A DNA stretch of 64,000 nucleotides from Mycteria americana (taxonomy: Eukaryota > Chordata > Aves > Ciconiiformes > Ciconiidae): assembly GCF_035582795.1 (NCBI RefSeq), contig NC_134368.1:31308501-31372500 (forward strand). Direction: 5' to 3'. The notes under the pieces were generated by a model. The model ran no database searches. It was not told the origin of the DNA and was given only the letters and a program-made list of their open reading frames with translations. A program made the translations under genes and the position numbers. Of the stretch, positions 24,123 through 36,100 are shown piece after piece; position 1 is the first letter of the stretch; each line of letters opens with the position of its first letter.

Positions 24123-27100
24123 CTGAAAAACCAAAGGCAAATATGAGAGAACAATTAAACAAGGTGACTTATCTTAAATGTTTGCAAATGCCAAAGCATG
24201 TCCTTAAGCTGGGAGGAAGGGGTAGAAATTAGTATTACTATTCCTTTTCTGGCTGGCTACTGTTCATGAATAAGGGAATAAAGCAGGTGAAAATATCACT
24301 TGGTTTTGGGTTTTTTCCTTACAAATTTATCATTAATTAGACATCTTTGAAAGAAAATAGGATAGTTCTTTCAGATGGGAATGATCCATCTTCTGAACAA
24401 ACTATGTTTTAAGACTTTTTAAATTGATTTAAGTTTGCTTCATAATTCTGCATTTACTCTCTTAAATTGTATTGGCATTTGCAGGGAAGGTTTTGGGTTG
24501 GTTGGTTGGGATTTTTTTGAGCTGGGGATGCGGGAAAGCTCCTCTGTGCCGGCATGCTTTGTACTACCCCAGAGATCAACTGACTTATCTTTATACTTAT
24601 TCATATACTAGTGATTGCTAGACATCTGAAAACATGCTGCTATGAAGGCAAATCTATTAAAGTTGAGGACACTTATGTCCTATTTCCAGATCTGTCAGTT
24701 AGTTCTGTATCAATGAGTCCTTTTTTCTCCCCTACACTGTCTTCATGAGAACTTGTTTTAAAAAAAAAAACCAAAAACCAAACACAAATAAACTAGATGA
24801 AAGACGTACTTAAATGCTACTTTTCATTAGTTATTGTTACCTAATTCTGCCATCATTATATGCTGGTGTTCCCCCAACGATAGATTTGATAAAGAATGGT
24901 TTGTTCCCAGTATGTTCTTCATAACCTCCTACGATGCTGAAGCCAAGACTTCCAGATGTATTTCTTCGTAATACAATTTCTTTGCAGCTGTACAAATACC
25001 TGAAACAAACCAGTCTAATTAAATGTCTTATGGTTAACTTTAGGTTCTGGTGAATCATTAGTGATGAATCTGCCTTTTTATACACCCGTAGAGTGTTTTG
25101 AAGATGCAAAATAGTGCCAAAGTTCCACTGTATTAGACACATTTCCCTTCTGGTTTTGTAGTGCTGCTTTCCACAACCAGTTATCCTAAAAGTAAAATTA
25201 CTAGGTAATCTTGAGGTTAAAATATTAAATAAATTGTTTCATAGGGTAAGAATTAATGGAAATGATCTAATTGCAATTGAAAGTGATGGAGAAAAACACT
25301 TAACTGAGGCTGGATTTAATATTTGTAAACCGTCATTCCAGAGGCTATTTCATCTACCTGCTACAGCCCAGTGACTTCTTTGATCTTCCCTGTAAGGGCC
25401 TGTATGTGATTAACTGTGTCAAAAGCAGTCAGGCACTTATTACTGCGGTGCACGTCAGAGCTCAAAAATTTCAAGGCCAATGAAATGAGCCAGAATTCAA
25501 AAAATGACAGAGATGACACAAAGAGTACCAGTGGAAGATGGGATCCTGAGCTTTTCTTGTCGACTAACGTGGTAAGTCGCAGCACGGAAGATGAGAGAAG
25601 CCTATCCGTGTCAGTCAGGGCTTTGGAGTACTGAGGCTGCTGTCAAGAAGATAGCTTGTCCTCACTGTAATGATTAATGCAGTATTTTATGGTAAGAGAG
25701 CTGAAATCTGTCTCTTCCTCTGTATTTTAAATTTATTTTATGGTACTGTAAGTTAATGTGAGTCAAAGCTTAGCTGAAACAAGGAAGAGGGGAAAACGAG
25801 AGTAGTAAGGTTATTAGACTCTTACACGTTGCCTATTGCTCTGAGCACATTAATAACCTGAATACCTGCTTTGTTTCTTTTTTTTAGCCAAGCAGGAAAA
25901 AATGAGATTAATTTCATTAGATACAGAGCAACCAAAATTTCTATGCTTAGTACTTTACCCACGCGTCATTATTGGTATACCCAGGAATGTCTGAAGAGCC
26001 TGAAAATCCTTTTGCTATTCCAAATCTGAAACGATAGGCTGATCTGCAGCAAGCAACTGCTACAGGCTCTCTTCAGAGACTCTTTAGGTTTCTAAGAAAC
26101 AGCTGACACTTCTTCTGTAGAAAGATACAACTTTATCTTAAAGACCAATGCATCTAGCTTTTTAAACTTTTATTTGCCAGATAATGCTTTTGCTGTGTTT
26201 CACAGCAGGATTTTATAGTAATGCTAGATTAGTCCCTCAGGACCTACAAATATTCACCTGCTGCCAGGATGGTAGGTATATAATATTTGCACAAGAATTC
26301 ACTGGCTGCTAATGTAAGAAACAGGTGACATTTCCTCAGCAGCCAGGCATTATTACTTTACCATCTGTAGACTTCTTCAATGTGCAAAATCACTTAAACC
26401 CTCTATGGTTGATGGTACTTATCAAGGTCATGACCAAGCGATGCCAGGATTCAGCGGTTAGTGCTATTACCTAGTCTTGGTTTTGGGGGCAGGGGGTCTC
26501 TGCTGCCCGGTGCGATGCTTGCTGCCTTAAGGAGGACATAGCTGACATTGAAAGGTGATCGGCTAAAGCCTTAGAAAAGAAATAGCCAAGCAGGTAAAGA
26601 CACGAGAAGAAAACGCAGTGAAGACGAACAAGGCTCACATGCATTTTGTACCTACAGTCTGTACGGTTATCAGTTACACGGTCTCCATCAGTCCACAAAG
26701 CAGAAATACGTATTTGCTGTCAGAGTGTATGCTAAATTTAAGTCAAATAGACACAGCATGCTAGCATTAGGATTGTTCTCTCTGCCAGAGCAGAGGAAAC
26801 ACATGGGAAGGCAGGAGCAGCAGGGAGAAACTCCTCTGTCCTGACTGCAACCCCCTGCGCTGCCCGTCACCTCGGGGTGTAACCTGCTGCGACAGCCAGG
26901 CAGCGGAGACCGGGAAGGCAGGAGGGGAGGTGCTGGAGTGAAGCTGAGCATGTGAAAGGGGGAGGAAAGGGGGTTCCCAAAGTGTTTACCCAATACCCAA
27001 ATTCATAATTCATAATTCATTCTCAATACCCAAATTCATAATTAAATATTTTAAGTTAAATTCCCCAAGCCAAGTCTGGTTTGCCCACAAGAGTAATTGG

Positions 27101-30100
27101 TGAGTGATTTCCCTGTCTTTACTTTGACCCATGAGTTTTCTCGCTCTCGTTCTTCCTATTTTCTCTCGTCCTGCTGTGGTGTTTGCTGTGCGGGTGCTTG
27201 GTGCGAGCCAGGTCCAACCCATCACACTGGCCATAGCTAGAGCTTGACTCTCGACAGAATAGGAGTGGCTAGGTGGTGTTGACACCTTTAAATTGATGTT
27301 TCCTTATCTCCATCCTATGGGATAGAGGGTATAACATGGCAGTGCACCATCCATCAGCTATGCACTAATGCTGTCAGAAATGGGAAAAGGATGCTGGGAG
27401 GCAGGCACGCGCAAATCTGAGCTATGTATAATGCTGTTACTGCTTGCTCCAAATAGTTTAGTACATAAGCAGAGATGCCTGCTCTGCCTGAGCAAAGAGC
27501 AGCCCAAAGGGAGTTAGCTCATTTGGGCCTGTTTATGGCTGTGCGGTAATAAAGACAAGCTAGAAAGGGCCACAGAGAGAAAATGAAACAAGTACTTGCG
27601 TCATCCAAAGATGCTTAGTGTGTTTGAGTAGATTACTTCTCTGCGGTAACGCAAGCCCCAGTCTGTGTGTTTTGACCCAGTTAAACTGCCATAACCCACT
27701 AAACTGCAACCGGTCCAAGGAGAACCATTTTCTGCCTTGGAAGAGAGCAGCTCGCAGTCTTCTGCCTCTGTCTGTAAATACTCCAAAAGCTGAGGACAAG
27801 GAGTAATTTATGTGTGAACTTGCCTCAGATTCAAGACTTGAGGGTAAACAGTGTCTAGACACAGGGTCCTATCATAAGAAAGACTACAACTGAGCATTAG
27901 TTCCTGATGCAAGAGGAATTTAAAAGTGCGTGCTTTCAAGTAGTTAAGTGTACAATTCTTTGCTGCTTTTTGCAAGTAGCCTTATGCTCTGGGAATCAAA
28001 GCCAGCCTGACTTCAGGAGGGCTTCAGCAATAACAGGTATGAAAAGCATGACTCCCCCCGCCCCGTTACAGTAGGTGACTGGCAGTGGAGTACAGTAATA
28101 TTTGAGAATTACTCCCATCAGAGCCCTACAGCCTGGATGGAGTTAATTTGGGGGAGTTTCTGTCCTAGTTCCATGTTTTATGTCCAGTTCTACCCCTGGT
28201 TTGCAGAATGACTTTGGCCACCTCCTGTCTTTCTCACCTCACTTTGCAGCTGAAGAAAAGGATTGGTGTGAAGTCGTAATGTTTGTAAATGTTATGACGG
28301 GATGATCTATAAAGTATTTTTAAGTACTACCTGGGGGAAGGAAATGTGAGGAGAGCAAAGAAAGGAGAGCAGGAAAACAAGCAAGAGTAGATGAAACATC
28401 ACGGGGCTGGGGAAATGCTTTTCACCAGCTGCTCCACATTATTTTCTGTGTGCATGCTTCACAACAACGTTTCCTTCCAACAATAAAGGAGACCTGTCTT
28501 CCTCAACAACAAACTATTAAATTAGCTACCCTGAAATAAGTCTTCGGGCAGGAATGCTTAAGGTCCTGCATCACTGCTTCCGCCCCACGCCCATCCCGCA
28601 GCCCCTTTGCTCACATGCAGGCCAAGTTTTGACAGATGTCAGATGCACATGTGCGTCTATTTTATAACCGCCACATATTGGATTGTACTACAGAAAGAAC
28701 AGGGGAGTTGTTTATGTACTATCAAGCCATATAAAAGTGACCAAGGCCAATTTTAAGATCTCACAAGAAAAGGGCTGAAATTTTAAGTGAGAGCCACAAA
28801 AGTTAAATTATGCAAGACAGCTTTTCCAAGGCTTTGAGCTTTGGAGCGTTGGAGGAGTCAGATAACCTGTCTGATTTCTGCTCCTACTGACTTGATCCAG
28901 CAAAATAGTGTACTTTTTGCTAATTCTCAATATTTGTGCCTCTTGTCTGTGCCCATTGCTGTAATGTGTATGCAGTCCTTGGGAAACGGCAAGTTCTCTG
29001 CTAGTCCCGAGAATTAGGCATTTACAGTACACCAGCTTCAAAAGTGAGGAAGGCACACTTAATCATGTACCTATTATTAATGTTTGCCTGTTTTCTACTT
29101 CATAAGTCATGGACAGAGGTCTGTACAGATCCTCTAGTGTTTAGCTCAATTCAGCACATCTTATGAGACCATCCTTCACAGGATTTTCATCAAAACTCCA
29201 TGTTTTTTGAACGTGGAAGGAAAGACTCTCTTCTCTTGGTTACCTGAGCCCAAGTGTCCTGCTCTAAGCTGCGATGCTGACATCTGTGCTCCCTGCCTTG
29301 CTTGCTGTGAACAGATACTCACACAGCACTGCCATGGCTTGTCTAGAGCCACATCTTTCCTGTCTCAACAGAATTTAAAGAATCCACCATCCAGCCACCT
29401 CTTTTTTTTTAATCATGCCTGTTCCTGGCCTACCAGCGTTACCACCTTTTCTAGTTGTTCAGTTTTCCTTATGTAGGTGTTTCCCATCCTGCCCATCTTC
29501 CCAAATACCTTGCATGATCCTGTATAGTTGTGATTTTGACATTTCTGCTTTTCCATCAGTTATACCAAACGTTCTTTGCATTTCCATCAGCTATACCAAA
29601 TGTTCTTAGACATACATGCCTTGGAGGAGTCCCTCTGGTAAATGGTATGGCTTTACTAATGTCATCACAGTTTTAATTACAGTAGGTGAATCTTCACCAT
29701 CTTGCCCCATAGTTGCACATCAGGCACCTTTCTCAAGATGGACCTGTCAGATGTGTTTTTGGACAGAGAATAATTTTCTGTAACAGCCTAGAAAGCATCA
29801 TGAGACTGCTGACAATACCTTGAGATCTAGTGGGATGTGATCATCGCCAAAAGCAAACTGAAAGCCAGACAGGGAAAAGTTAAATGCTCAGACTGGAGGG
29901 AAATGAGTTAATGTGATACACGTCCTCGTGAGAGAACTTGTTGAAGGACTTCCAGATATCTGGCGTGGGCCCTGGAGAATCAGTACAATAGTAAGAGGGT
30001 AAGCACACTGTGCTGGTTTTGGCTGGGATAAAGTTAATTTTCTTCATAGTAGTTAGTATGGGGCTATGTTTTGGATTTGTGCTGAGAATAATGTTGATAA

Positions 30101-33100
30101 CACAGGGATGTTTTAGTTATTGCTGAGCAGTGCTTACACAGAGTCAAGGCCTTTTCTGCTCCTCACCCCACCCCACCAGCGAGTAGGCTGGGGGTGCACA
30201 AGAAGCTGGGAGGGGACACAGCTGGGACAGCTGACCCCAACTGACCCAAGGGCTATTCCATACCATACGACGTCATGCTCAGCATATAAAGCTGGGGAAG
30301 AAGGAAGTGGGGGGGCGTTCGGAGTGATGGCGTTTGTCTTCCCAAGTAACCGTTACGCGTGATGGAGCCCTGCTTTCCTGGAGATGGCTGAACAGCTGCC
30401 TGCCCATGGGAAGGAGTGAATGAATTCCTTGCTTTGCTTTGCTTGTGTGCGCGGCTTTTGCTTTACCTATTAAACTGTCTTTATCTCAACCCATGAGTTT
30501 TCTCACTTTTACTCTTCCGATTCTCTCCCCCATCCCACGGTGGGGGGAGTGAGTGAGCGGCTGCGTGGGGCTTAGTTGCTGGCTGGGGTTAAACCACAGC
30601 CCACACTCATGCTGGGGAAGACTGAAGGGTCTGATAATACTTAATGAGCAATCCCAAACCTGATCCTAGCACCCCTACTCAACCAACCAGCTACTAATAA
30701 GGATGCACTGCACCTTTGTTACTGGCACGTCTCATCAGTGTTGGTCCCTGTCTTAGTCTGATGTTCAGAGCAGCGTACCAGCTCAGCATACCAATCCCCC
30801 TACTTTCCTTTGGCAGCAAACGGCCGCGCTGTGCTCTGTGCACAGGGGTGCAGCTGGGGATGGAGTTACAATGAACGCCTGTCTTCAGCCTTGCTGACGC
30901 TGGGGCTGGGTTTCCTTCAGAGCAAAGGGGTGGGAATGGCTTCACACACGCAGCCTTCAGAGGGGGGGAATAGAATGAGCTTCGAGACTGCTTTTAAAAT
31001 GGGAAAAAACCACCTTTTCTTCCCAAGCTTCAAAGCAGAACTGACTGATGTGAACCCCAGGTGCAAGTCTGCAGTACTGTGGAGCTCTGTCCTTCATCCC
31101 TGTCACCTTGCTGAGGACACGGGGACTTCAGGCAGCTGTGGGTAGAAGATGATGACCAGGCAGCTCAGGTTTTCCATATAGCACAGCGAAGGTGGGGTTG
31201 GGCCAAGTGTAGGCAGGATGCAATTGTATCAGCCCATCTAGTGATGGATGGTGATTGAAGGCAAGGCTCAGCATTGCAGGCTGCAGCATCTATAAGGCCT
31301 CTAGCCTGCTTGCTCTCGCGCTGCTGGGAGCGTTACCTGTGCTCCAGTGCGTTCATGTTGGTGCGTAGCTGGTCAAGCTCAGGGGTGCAGAAGAAGTGAG
31401 CAGGAATGAGGCCCTTCCTGGGCCTGCCTGTCTGCAGCGAGACTGGGTGAGAAAAGTTTACCATTGCCTGAGGTAGCAAGTTACAGGCCATTCGTTTACT
31501 GCTTTTTCTTCTTACTGCTTTTCTTTCACAGGAATAAGGACATAGCCCTCTCCACTGGAGGAGGAACCTTTCATCTGTGGGTGACAGGCACACAGCCTGC
31601 CTTCTGCTCTTGCAGTACTCCAGCACATGTTACACAGTCATTAGCCTCAGACCGAGCCCTGAAACACATCTGGCCCTCACAGCAGACCTTGCTGCAAGGT
31701 GAATGAGCTCAAAACAGCTCAAGCCAGACGAGGGAAAGCATCTAACCTGCTATGCGAGACTGGGAAATGAAGGGGAGTCCTGAAACTGTGCCTAGAGCAA
31801 AAGCCCACCTGTTCTGCAGACTATCTTTTCATCCTGTAAAAGAGAAAGAGACACTCTGAACTGCTGCCAGGGTTAGGAGTATGGGCAAAAGTAACTTGTA
31901 AGCTAAATTCTTCATTCCTTAAAACTGAATACCAATTTCAACTGCGTGATGCTAGCTTCGCATATTCACAGATTCACAACGTCCTCGTTTAATGCTTTAC
32001 AAAATGTCGCCGAAGTTGCGCGTATACACCCTGCATACCGAGTGTGTTTGAGAGAACTTAACACGCGATGTGGCTTTTATTATCCTTACTGAAATGACAA
32101 CACAGCTGCTTCCTGTATACGACCAACGTACTTCTTTCACTCCGGGGTGGGGTTAAAAGAGGTGATTCAGAGATACCGGCCAACTGCATGCACTTTGCGA
32201 CATCTGGGCAAAGTCAAGCAATCCAGCTGGATTTGGCTAAGGAGAAGGGCTGTGCAGCTTGGGAGCTGCAGGAGGGGTAGCTCTGCCTTCTGCAGGGTGG
32301 TCGAGCCTAGACCCCAGTTCAGCAAGCTCCTGTATCCCTGCAAGCTTTTCCTTTCACTCCCTAAGTGCCAGATATGTTTTCAAGACCGGAACAATTCAGG
32401 ATCCTTTCCTCCCTTGCAAGAGGGTCCGCATGTCTATTTTTCCATGTACACATACCCGTTTACAAAAGGGAGGTATTTAGAGGCAAGTCTGTGACAGAGC
32501 CTGGATTTAATTAAGATGTCAGAGCAATGAATCAAGCCAAAAGAAAGAATTGCCAGAAAATACAAATCTTTCCTCCCACTCCCCTTCAGCAAGAGGATGC
32601 AATCTGTGGACTTACCGTGGCAGCCCCAGCCACATAACCCAGGAAGGTGACCACTCGCTGCTCTCGGAGGTCACCTGCGTGGCCTCGGGGGGTGGCAGGC
32701 GGCCCCGCTCCTCCTGGGCTTCGCACGATCTCATCTCCAGGGCTTTGAGCACCACCGATGAGTTGGTGTTTTTCAGCAGGGCGACGGCCTCGCTCCGGCT
32801 GACCCCCGTCAGGTCAATCCCGTTCACGTTCAGGAGGATGTCACCTGAGACCGATAGAAGGGATGATAAAAAATCCCTCAAGTGTTTCCAGGATCCCCTC
32901 CCCGCCCCCACGAACAGGCGAGTCAAAGCCACGGCCAAGAACTCGCTGCCTGATGAGGCTGTTTGTTAATCCTATTGTTTAATGTGGATGTGAAGCATAT
33001 GCTAGTAAACATGCCACAGGCATGAGGGAAGGGGCTAGATCCCCATACACAGGAGCATCGCCAGGCTGGATGGAGATTTTGGTCCTGGTTTCTTGTCACG

Positions 33101-36100
33101 TCACGTCCTGCATCCGGAGCTGAACAGCACAGCTAGGATCCTGCTGTACCAACAGCTTTGGTACGGGCACTTGATACTAGTCCAGGTCTCCAAAGCCCAC
33201 TTCCAGCTAACAACTTTGGTACTCAACCTGAGCTTGAAACCTGAAAGCTTGAAGGTGGTTTTCTCCCAGAGTTCCTTAAGCAGAGGATTGCCGCTCCAGC
33301 TGGCTCTTTGTAAAGTTTGCTTTGCGGAACAACGTATTATTATTTTAATGTTAATGCCTGTTTGAATGGCCACAAGCCAAAACATCTTTCTGTACGCCTT
33401 ATTTATAATGTAGGCACAGCAGCTTCAGAGAAAAATGCAAAGACGACCTCAATTACTACAGGGAGAACAATAAAGACATCATTAATGTCATGCAAGCGGC
33501 CACGGTGCCAAGTGCTCCGCTACCCTCCGTGGCACGCTCCAACGCCAGGGCTTTCCTGGGGGCCCTCTGCGCTTCACCCGCACGCTGCTCCAGGCAGCGG
33601 CTGTATCCATCGGCAGTCCAGGCAGCACGACGTGAACATTAACCTCTTCTTGTGGTCTGCCCCGATGAGACAGGCAGCAGCCTAAGGGCTGCTCTAAACT
33701 GTGGAGGCTCATGGCGCTGTTATGTTATCACGTATTCATTTGTTCCTAATTTTATCAAATTAACTAGGCTGAATTTTCCATGCTGCCTCACGATGAAAAT
33801 TTTTTGGAAAATATATCCCTGAGAGGCAGTCATTTCCCAGCAGGAGGAAAGGGGAAGCCTGCTGGTTTGCTCCTGTTGTCACGTTCTTCCAGGGGTTTTG
33901 ATGAGCAGCCGTAGCTCCTGCAAAGGGGAGGTTCCCCTGCGTGCCGGTGCCGGCCGCTGTGACCCAGGCTTGTGGGGCTCAGCTGGCTGCAGCTCTTCGG
34001 CCCCACTTTTGGGCGCCTTCACTTCCCTCACACTCAGGATTTCCCTCCAGCTTCTGGGCAGCGACTGGGCTGAAGCTGAGCGTAGGGGATGAAGAGCAAG
34101 GGGATAGGGAGCCGCGTGGTTGCTGGATGCAGGGTACCGAGGTGCTTGGATCTTGGAGATGTAACATCCTGAAAACTGAGAGATTCACCTATTCCCGCAA
34201 AACCCACTGGTAAAATATGCTCCTCATCTTACTCTAAAGGCTTTATTCATGCAGAGGGGGAGAAGCCATTAATTTTATCACTCTGTTACATCCAGAGCCA
34301 AATGCAGTTATGAAGCCAATGTTTCCAGACAGGACATTGAGCCACAAGGCACTAACGTTGCCTCATACATGATCGGAATTCTGCTCCTTTATATTTCTTT
34401 CAAAGCCACGAATAATATGACAAACAAGCACAAAAATTTACATTAAAAACCCATGAAGGTTGCACAACGAAGATTTCAGTAGTTAGGAGATGGTGGTGCA
34501 AGCTCATTTTCCTGTGAAAAACTACTTTTTTTTCCTACTAGAATATGCCTACATCCCACTTCACAGAGGTGGTTACTGCTGTATATTATACCTTTTCTGG
34601 TAGCTGACTTGAGAACCTCTAATCTGACGCATCCCACAATCTATGGGATGGCTGAAGATGTCAGGGTGTGATGCCCTTTCACTATGCCTCTGTTTTTCAA
34701 AGGAAGCCTTTCAATTAAAGCAGGCTTGCAAAATCCCCTCTTTTTACCTGTTTTTATCCTGCTGTCTCTGCTGATAACTCCTCCAGGTTCGACACTTATC
34801 ACATAGATAGGCAAATCCCATTCCCGGTTAGATGCTCCGCCTGCTACAGTCATTCCCAGCGATTCTGTGTGATCTTTCCGGACAGCCACCACCTTCTCGT
34901 GACAGGTGACGGCGTGAAGCGCGCTCTGTGATGGAGAAAACAGCAACAGCAAACACAGTGGGCATGGGGACCTCCCTGACAGCTTAGGCGTTTTCTACTG
35001 AAATGAATATTCGTTGAGGGAATACCAAAGTACTTCACAGCCGCCTGCCACGCCTGGCCAGATGGCAGGCATGACTCTCTCCAGGGCGTAGGCATCCGTG
35101 GAGTCAGAGCTACCACCAAGATAACCTGTGCTTTAATCATTAAAGTCAGGCACTGCTCCTGCCAAAATCAGAAGTGGTTTAGTGTTGAGACTAATAGTAG
35201 CAGGTCTTTGAAATGTAAATAAGGAACCTGATTTTTAAAAAAAAATGTTCTTGATATTAATATCACAAGTGATCCTTGTGTTTTTGACTATCGGGTCATT
35301 GTTCTTATCTTGCTGCTTGCAGTCTGAACATCATCTGCATAGTTAATGAGAAATGGTCCACCTGGGTTAAAGGAATAAAACTCTTGGGGACAGATTAGAA
35401 GACAGACACTTCATTTGCTCTTCCAGATTTCTGTGTTTCTGTATAAGTTACTGGTGGGAATACACTCAAAGAATATGTGTTTCTGTTCAGGAAAAGAGAA
35501 GGACATTTATAGAGTGAAGAGCCAGCAGCTTCCAGGGTGCTCTTCCTAGGGCTTGTGCTTAAAAGGTCACTTTGGGACAGCCACCTCTACTGTCTGAGGA
35601 CAGTCATCCCCTTATTCCTCCCCCTGAACAGGAGAAGTTACATACGCACTGCTGGTCATGCAACAACTGGTGTATGAGCAAGGGTGCAACAAACTCACAG
35701 GCGGCCTCGGGATGGAGACGCAACGCAAGCTCCAACAAAACCTGTGAACCAAATGTCACGTTCACAACGCGTCCAGCTCTTACAGAAGAGTTCAAGAGAC
35801 AAGGATGCCTCTCCAGAAAAATCTGGATTTAAATCTTAATTGCTTTGATTTCCTTAAGTATTTAATAAGTTGTGCTCCTGGCATCAACTCCTGAAGACAC
35901 CAGCCCCTCTTGCAGGAACAGCACCATTCATTCCAGGCTGCTCTGTAGATATAATAGCATGCTGCTAACTAAATTTCAAATGTATATTAAAAACCCCCCA
36001 ACTTTCTCATTCACAAGTGTGACCTCACATTTATAATATGCAAAAATAATCTATAAAACTAATTTAAAGCCACATTAATCTCTTCTTAGAAATCTGAGAT

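Larger units (their letters stand above)
25000..32615 (-). other. LNX1: LNX1 intron with avian LTR remnants
   Basis: A 7.6-kb intron between the PDZ4 exon and the PDZ3/linker exon. It contains an ERVK-type LTR 3' end (27050-27226) beside a 33-bp-period duplication (26991-27043), a roughly 31-bp duplication (29550-29607) and a complete LTR (30009-30603). The stretches 25.0-26.9, 27.3-29.5 and 30.7-32.6 kb show no identifiable feature. Confidence 0.7.

Noticed and set aside
24787..24792. + strand AATAAA as a distal FIP1L1 poly(A) site
   Set aside because: It lies inside the last LNX1 intron, 2.2 kb past a good AATAAA; an isolated hexamer is common in AT-rich sequence.
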